Assembly: GCA_903927755.1 (NCBI GenBank) | Contig: CAIYOD010000070.1 | Span: 1-45,184, forward strand | DNA: 45,184 bases | From: an uncultured Thermoleophilia bacterium | GTDB lineage: Bacteria > Actinomycetota > Thermoleophilia > UBA2241 | Reading direction: 5' to 3' | Made by a program: the position numbers and the translations under genes | Shown: in pieces, positions 38,080 through 45,184 of the stretch | Layout of the letters: the number at the start of each line of letters is the position of its first letter | Position numbering within the stretch: position 1 is the first letter of the stretch | The notes under the pieces: model-generated | What the model saw: only the letters and a program-made list of their open reading frames with translations | Database searches by the model: none | What the model was told of the DNA's origin: nothing

Positions 38080-39393
38080 ATGGATGCCGCACCGATCGGG
38101 GTCGTCGGTACCGGGTACGTCGGCCTCGTGTCGGCCGTGTGTTTCGCCCACCTCGGGCACGATGTCGTGTGCATGGACGTCGACGAGGCCAAGATCGCCA
38201 GGCTCGAGAGCGGTGAAGTGCCCATCTACGAGCCCGGTCTGGAGAAGCTCGTCGCCGACAACGCCTCGCGGCTCTCGTTCACGACCTCCTACGACGTCCT
38301 GCTCGAGCGCTGCCACGTTCTGTTCATCGCCGTCGACACGCCGCCCTCGCCGTCGGGTGACGCCGACCTCTCGCGTGTCCAGTTCGCCGTCCGCGAGATC
38401 GCCGCGCGTGGCGGGCAGCGGCTGCTCGTCATGAAGAGCACGGTGCCCGTCGGCACGGGCGAGAAGGTCATGGCGGACCTCGACGGCATGGGCGTCACGG
38501 ACATCACCTACGCGTCCAATCCCGAGTTCCTGCGCGAAGGCGCCGCCATCCAGGACTTCCTCGAGCCGGACCGCATCGTGATCGGCAGCTTCCGCGAGGA
38601 GGACGGCACGACGGTCGAAGCCCTGTATCGCGGCATCGACACGGATATCGTGCGCACCAGCGTCCCCACCGCCGAGATGGTCAAGTACGCCTCCAACGCC
38701 TTTCTCGCCACGAAGATCTCGTTCATCAATGAGATCGCGAACGTGTGCGAGCAGGTCGGCGCCGACGTCCGGACAGTCGCGCATGGGATGGGGCTCGATC
38801 ACCGCATCGGCCCGCACTTCCTTCAGGCCGGCATCGGCTACGGCGGTTCGTGCTTCCCCAAGGACGTTCAGGCGCTCAAGCAGCTGGCGGGCAACACGGG
38901 CTATCACTTCCAGCTGCTCAACGCGGTCATCGAGGTCAACGCGCTCCAGAAGCGCCGCGTCGTCGGCAAGCTCAAGGACCGGCTGGGTACCCTGCGCGGG
39001 GCGACCGTCGCGCTCCTCGGACTCACGTTCAAGCCCAACACGGACGACCTGCGTGAGGCGGCCTCCATCGTGCTGGCCGGCCGCCTCATCCACGAGGGCG
39101 CCAAGGTCAAAGCCTACGATCCGATGCTCGACGCCGGAGAGCACCCGCTGTTCCCCGGCGTCGCGATCTGTGACGACTCGCTCGAGGCGCTGGAGGGCGC
39201 CGATGCCGCTGTGCTGGTCACCGAGTGGCAGGAGTTCGGCCGCCTCGACTGGCGCGTCGCGGCGAGCGCCATGGCGCGGCCGCTTCTGATCGACGGCCGC
39301 AACTTCATCGACCCGGCCGTCGCCGCCGACGCCGGGCTCGAGTACGAAGGCGTCGGCCTGGGCGACGAAGCCCTCGCGCCCGTCGCCCGCTGA
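38080..39393 (+). CDS. ugd: UDP-glucose 6-dehydrogenase family protein
   Basis: A 437-residue NAD-dependent enzyme oxidising UDP-glucose to UDP-glucuronate. The dinucleotide fold is GVVGTGYVGLVSAVCFAHLG. PEFLREGAAIQDFLEPDRIV, EMVKYASNAFLATKISFINE and the catalytic Cys258 in GIGYGGSCFPKDVQAL are all intact. GLTFKPNTDDLREA is the C-terminal UDP-binding signature. A UDP-ManNAc dehydrogenase is a possible alternative, but the motif wording fits UGDH best. It is the first of four sugar-nucleotide genes on this strand. Confidence 0.92.
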   Translation: MDAAPIGVVGTGYVGLVSAVCFAHLGHDVVCMDVDEAKIARLESGEVPIYEPGLEKLVADNASRLSFTTSYDVLLERCHVLFIAVDTPPSPSGDADLSRVQFAVREIAARGGQRLLVMKSTVPVGTGEKVMADLDGMGVTDITYASNPEFLREGAAIQDFLEPDRIVIGSFREEDGTTVEALYRGIDTDIVRTSVPTAEMVKYASNAFLATKISFINEIANVCEQVGADVRTVAHGMGLDHRIGPHFLQAGIGYGGSCFPKDVQALKQLAGNTGYHFQLLNAVIEVNALQKRRVVGKLKDRLGTLRGATVALLGLTFKPNTDDLREAASIVLAGRLIHEGAKVKAYDPMLDAGEHPLFPGVAICDDSLEALEGADAAVLVTEWQEFGRLDWRVAASAMARPLLIDGRNFIDPAVAADAGLEYEGVGLGDEALAPVAR

Positions 39394-39400
39394 GCCTCGG

Positions 39401-40561
39401 ATGACTGCGGAGAGAGGCATCCCGCGGCAGGCCGTCATCCTCGTCGGCGGCGAAGGCACGCGCTTGCGCCCCGTCACGTCGCGCGTACCCAAGCCTGTGG
39501 CGCCGGTCGTCGAGCGGCCGTTCGTCGCCTACATCCTCGACAATCTCGCGCGCCACGGTGTGGAACGGGCGATCTTCTCGACGGGCTTCCTGGCCGACGC
39601 GATCGAGGCGGTCATCGGCGACGGGTCCGGGTACGGGCTCGAGGTGTCCTATGCCGTCGAGGCCGAGCCGCTCGGGACCGCCGGCGCCATCGCCAACTGC
39701 GACGGTCTTCTCGACGACGGCCCCTTCTACGTGTTCAACGGCGACGTCCTGAGCGACGTCGACCTGAGCGCGCTCGCCGCCACCCATGCGGCCAAAGGTG
39801 GCATGGGCACCATCTTCCTGACCCCGGTCGAGGACCCGCGCCGCTACGGTCTTGTCGAACTCCGGGAGGACGGCGCCGTGGCCAGCTTCCTCGAGAAGCC
39901 CGGGGAGTGGGAGGGCACGGCGCTCATCAACGCCGGTGTCTACGTCCTGGAACCCGAAGTCCTCGAGATGATCCCGCGCGGCCGGCTGTTCTCGATCGAG
40001 CGCGGGGTGTTCCCGAAGCTCGCGGCCGCCGGCTCGCTGTACGGGTACGTCGACCATGGGTACTGGCGGGACATCGGCACGCCGGACAGCTATCTGCAGG
40101 CGCATTTCGACATCCTCGAGCGGCAGGTCGACACGTCGGTCGGCGACGTCCTGGGCGAGCAGTACCTGTACGTCGCGCCGACGGCCGAGGTCACTCCGGG
40201 GGCCCGCATCGTACCGCCGTGCTACGTCGCCGACGGCGCCCGCGTGGGCGCCGGAGCAAGGATTGGTCCGCTGGCCGTGCTCGGCGCCGGCGCCGTGGTC
40301 GGCGAGGGCGCCACCGTCGTCGAGGCCGTCATCCAGGCCGGCGTTATCATCGGCGCCCACGCCCAGGTCGAGGGCAGCATCCTGGTGCAGGGGTCGAGCG
40401 TCGGCGCCGGGACGCAGCTCAGCGGCGCCGTGCTCGGTGAGGGCTGCGTGGTGGGCGCCGGCAACCGGCTCGCCGGCGGCATCTGCGTCTATCCGGACAC
40501 CGAGCTGCCCGACAACTCCATCCAGTTCTACGAACAGCTGCGCGGCAGGGAGGGCATATGA
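39401..40561 (+). CDS. Sugar-1-phosphate nucleotidyltransferase with left-handed beta-helix
   Basis: A 386-residue protein. The nucleotidyltransferase domain opens with ILVGGEGTRLRPVTSRVPKP and includes FYVFNGDVLSDVD, LEKPGEWEGTALINAG and GYWRDIGTPDSY. From about 275 the hexapeptide repeats of a left-handed beta-helix follow (ARVGAGARIGPLAVLGAGA, VIIGAHAQVEGSIL). The architecture matches GDP-mannose or glucose-1-phosphate pyrophosphorylases. The following mutase and phosphomannose isomerase make mannose-1-phosphate guanylyltransferase the best guess. Its TGA overlaps the next ATG. Confidence 0.85.
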   Translation: MTAERGIPRQAVILVGGEGTRLRPVTSRVPKPVAPVVERPFVAYILDNLARHGVERAIFSTGFLADAIEAVIGDGSGYGLEVSYAVEAEPLGTAGAIANCDGLLDDGPFYVFNGDVLSDVDLSALAATHAAKGGMGTIFLTPVEDPRRYGLVELREDGAVASFLEKPGEWEGTALINAGVYVLEPEVLEMIPRGRLFSIERGVFPKLAAAGSLYGYVDHGYWRDIGTPDSYLQAHFDILERQVDTSVGDVLGEQYLYVAPTAEVTPGARIVPPCYVADGARVGAGARIGPLAVLGAGAVVGEGATVVEAVIQAGVIIGAHAQVEGSILVQGSSVGAGTQLSGAVLGEGCVVGAGNRLAGGICVYPDTELPDNSIQFYEQLRGREGI

Positions 40562-41899
40562 CGATCCCCGACGGCATCTTCAAGGCCTACGACATCCGCG
40601 GGCTGTACCCCGAGGAGCTCGACGAGGAGGCCGCTGAACGCATCGGCTGTGCGCTGGCGCAGCAGCTGGGCGCCGCCCGGCTCGGCGCCGGCATGGATCC
40701 CCGCCCCTCGTCCACCGGGCTGCTCGAGGCCTTCGCCGCCGGGGCCGCCGCCGCCGGCGCCTCGACCGTCGACTTCGGGTTCGTCCCGACGGAGATGCTC
40801 TACTTCGGGGTGGCGTCCCGGGGTTTGGACGGCGGCGCGATGATCACCGCCTCGCACAACCCGCCGCAGTACAACGGCATGAAGCTCGTGGGGGAGGGCG
40901 CGCTGCCGCTGAGCGGCGACGCCGGCATCCCCGAGCTCAAGGAGAGGAGCCAGGCGCTCGAGGAGCTGCCGGCGCGTAGCGACGGCGCCGTCACCGAGCG
41001 CCTCGACCTGTATCCGGCCTACGTCGAGCATCTGCACGGGCTCGTCGACGTCACGGCGTTCCGGCCGTACAAAGTGGTCATGGATGCGGCCAACGGCGTC
41101 GGCGGCAAGCTCGCGCCGCTCGTCTTCGAGGGCACGGCCCTCGAGTGCGTCGAGATGTACTTCGAGGTGGACGGCACGTTCCCCAATCACGCGCCAAACC
41201 CGCTGCTCGAGGAGAACAGCCGCGAGATCCGCCGGCGCGTCGTCGCCGAGAAAGCCGACCTCGGCATCGCCTGGGACGGCGATGCCGACCGCTGCTTCTT
41301 CATCGACGAGGACGGCGAGTTCGTCCCCGGCGACTTCGTCACCGCCCTGCTCGCCGAGGCCCTGCTCCTCAAGAACCCCGGCGCGAAGATCCTCTACGAC
41401 CTGCGCGCCAGCCGCGCGGTCCCGGACGTGATCACCGCGAACGGGGGCGTGCCTCTGCTCAACCGCGTCGGGCACGCCTTCTTCAAGCAGCGCATGCGCC
41501 GCGAAGGCGGGCTGTTCGGCGGCGAAGTCTCCGGTCACTACTACTTCGCCGACAACTACAACGCCGACTCCGGCTTCATCCCGGCGCTGCTCATCCTCGA
41601 GCTGCTCTCGCAGAAGAAGGCGACGATGGCGGAACTGCTGGAGCCGCTGCGTACCAGGTACTTCATCAGCGGCGAGATCAACTCGGTGGTCGAGGACGTC
41701 CCAGCCGCGCTCGCGCGCATCGAGGACCGCTTCTCCGACGGGGAGCAGGGCCATCTGGATGGCATCTCGGTGGACTACGACCGCTGGCACTTCAACGTGC
41801 GCCCCTCGAACACCGAGCCGCTCCTGCGCCTTAACCTCGGCGCCGACTCGCAGGGGCTCATGGAGGAGAAGCGCGACCTCGTGCTCTCCGTCATCCTCG

Positions 41900-41907
<8 letters not shown>
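40558..41907 (+). CDS. manB: Phosphomannomutase / phosphoglucomutase
   Basis: A 449-residue alpha-D-phosphohexomutase. It opens with IFKAYDIRGLYPEEL. The phosphoserine is Ser99 in TASHNPPQYNG, the Mg2+ loop is WDGDADRCFF, the sugar-binding loop is GGEVSGHYYF, and the phosphate-binding loop is RPSNTEPLLRLNLG. It interconverts mannose-6-P and mannose-1-P (or the glucose equivalents), feeding the nucleotidyltransferase to which it is translationally coupled. Confidence 0.94.
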
Positions 41908-44862
<2,955 letters not shown>

Positions 44863-44875
44863 GCCCGGAGCCACG

Positions 44876-45184
44876 ATGACCGAGGTCCGGGCAGCAGGCA
44901 CTGCGGCCGACGCCGCCGGCGAGCGCAGCGGCCCCGGCGGTTCACGACTGCGCGTGCGCACCGTAGAGATCTTGCCCGGCGAGGTCGTGCTCATCGACCA
45001 GCTCGCGCTGCCGCGGGAGGAGCGCTACGTCACCTGTCGCACCTGGCGTGAGGTCGCGGAGCGCATCATCGACATGACCGTGCGCGGTGCGCCGGCGATC
45101 GGCGTCACGGCGGCCGGCGGCATCGCGCTGGCGGCCGCCGCGGCCGCGGCGGCAGGCCCGGACGACCCGGCCGCGTTCCGGGCC
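44876..45184 (+). CDS. mtnA: S-methyl-5-thioribose-1-phosphate isomerase, 5' part only
   Basis: The first 103 codons of an MtnA/eIF2B-like isomerase; the gene runs off the right edge. After a variable 25-residue start it reads [38 protein letters not shown] and [16 protein letters not shown], the RGAPAIGV block being the family hallmark. The enzyme converts methylthioribose-1-P to methylthioribulose-1-P in methionine salvage. It starts 13 bases after ahcY, so the two are likely one transcript. Confidence 0.9.
   Translation, partial: MTEVRAAGTAADAAGERSGPGGSRLRVRTVEILPGEVVLIDQLALPREERYVTCRTWREVAERIIDMTVRGAPAIGVTAAGGIALAAAAAAAAGPDDPAAFRA

Noticed and set aside
35524..39492. Upstream extension of the LAFTG-protein frame to about 1445 codons
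   Set aside because: The extension runs antisense through the O-antigen ligase and UGDH genes. The signal peptide and ribosome-binding site place the true start at 35523.

Overview
The window is high-GC bacterial DNA and reads as a chromosomal contig of a deep-branching actinobacterium (Actinomycetota, possibly a Thermoleophilia-, Coriobacteriia- or Geothermincolia-like lineage; the sequence alone does not settle the class). The main reasons are the gene order wecA-atpI-atpBEFHAGDC-murA, which matches the actinobacterial arrangement known from Mycobacterium and Streptomyces, a small wall protein with a sortase-E type LAFTG tail, apparent leaderless promoters, and many NTGA stop/start overlaps.

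Region 1 (1-8130) is accessory DNA. It opens with nested insertion-sequence debris and the 3' part of a uracil-DNA-glycosylase-like gene. A defence-type island follows: an XRE regulator, an ImmA/IrrE zinc peptidase and a PIN-domain protein in one tight unit, then a truncated GIY-YIG gene, a full GIY-YIG/DUF4357 gene, an AbiEi-type regulator behind a large palindromic operator, and a type I restriction subunit HsdR with no hsdM or hsdS in view. A strong hairpin closes the island.

Region 2 (8160-19180) is core: dnaE, then hisZ-G-D-B-H-A-F running directly into tsaC (tRNA t6A synthesis) and a phzF-family gene. hisG has a frame break at a run of six C that puts it in frame with hisD, and its active-site motifs are poorly kept. 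hisC, hisE and hisI are not in the cluster.

Region 3 (19200-29960) has its own promoter and a structured leader, then rpiB, glyA, a dCMP deaminase, wecA, atpZ, atpI and the full F-type ATP synthase operon. wecA and atpI have no usable ATG/GTG/TTG start, and both have a perfect Shine-Dalgarno sequence ahead of an ATC codon.

Region 4 (29970-43010) serves the cell envelope: murA, an LCP-family glycan ligase with three predicted membrane segments, a second protein that looks like a catalytically dead LCP/LytR_C homologue, a perfect bidirectional terminator, a convergent LAFTG wall protein, an O-antigen-ligase-like protein with TPRs, UDP-glucose dehydrogenase, a nucleotidyltransferase, a phosphohexomutase and a phosphoglucose/phosphomannose isomerase. 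Together they would supply and assemble surface polysaccharide.

Region 5 (43010-45184) is S-adenosylmethionine by-product salvage: a degenerate PNP/MTAP-like protein, S-adenosylhomocysteine hydrolase, and the start of mtnA, which runs off the window. No rRNA, tRNA or CRISPR array was seen.
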